A DNA stretch of 42,756 nt, taken from assembly GCA_943704525.1 (NCBI GenBank), contig CALSCQ010000817.1, positions 1-42,756 on the forward strand. The letters run 5' to 3'. The position numbers were made by a program, and so were the translations under genes. The DNA comes from Pigoraptor vietnamica. Taxonomy: Eukaryota; Opisthokonta; Filasterea. Below the pieces are notes generated by a model, which made no database searches, was not told the DNA's origin, and saw only the letters and a list, made by a program, of their open reading frames with translations. Every line of letters begins with the position of its first letter. Positions within the stretch are counted from its first letter, which is position 1. This document shows positions 42,661 to 42,756 of this stretch, piece by piece.

Positions 42661-42756
<96 letters not shown>
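42474..42756. repeat. CA-rich microsatellite array at right window edge
   Basis: (CA)n with ACGC, ATAC and AAAC interruptions starts about 15 bases from the acceptor of the first visible UBR4 exon (42473) and becomes pure (CA)n at about 42666-42756. It is a UBR4 intron continuing out of the window. Confidence 0.95.

Overview
This is nuclear DNA from a GC-rich, intron-containing eukaryote, probably a flagellated single-celled protist; the lineage cannot be named from the sequence. Five spliced genes fill the window. All inferred introns have GT..AG borders, with donors mostly GTGNGT (GTGAGT, GTGCGT, GTGGGT) or GTATGT, and exon phases agree at every inferred junction. A DZIP1-family gene implies that the organism builds cilia. 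I found no tRNA, rRNA, CRISPR array, transposon or viral gene. Gene models come from reading frames, splice borders, phase arithmetic and remembered family motifs; no search was run.

Layout. 1-1478 (-): 5' part of an FAD-dependent oxidoreductase of the DAO/Rieske type, cut by the left edge. 2152-6857 (-): complete nine-exon DZIP1-like ciliogenesis gene (1067 aa). 6858-9049: long divergent intergenic region. 9050-18049 (+): eleven-exon secreted laminin-like protein (2679 aa). It has a signal peptide, an LN-like domain, laminin-EGF repeats, a short coiled coil, about six ordinary EGF modules, a LamG-like domain, and a C-terminal half ending in a DUF2135-like domain. 18708-21215 (-): seven-exon mitochondrial thioredoxin-TPR protein of the CnoX/YbbN family (414 aa). 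21610-23713 (+): seven-exon gene for a 250 aa protein I do not recognise. 24083-42473 (-): seventeen exons of a UBR4/BIG giant E3 ubiquitin ligase (at least 5402 aa), including one exon of 10,156 bp, with the 5' end beyond the right edge.

CA/TG microsatellites are abundant, mostly inside introns, and both window ends lie in such repeats. The genes do not form one pathway; they are neighbours in a eukaryotic genome. The most interesting item is the laminin-like gene: it pairs an animal-style basement-membrane architecture and phase-1 EGF exon borders with a C-terminal half unlike animal laminins. Secondary items are a 66-bp minisatellite that multiplies a 5' splice site in DZIP1, complementary repeats flanking an in-frame exon in the unknown gene, a poly-C splice-acceptor tract in the CnoX gene, and a UBR4 protein with UBR box, ZZ finger, a UIM-like helix and hemi-RING.
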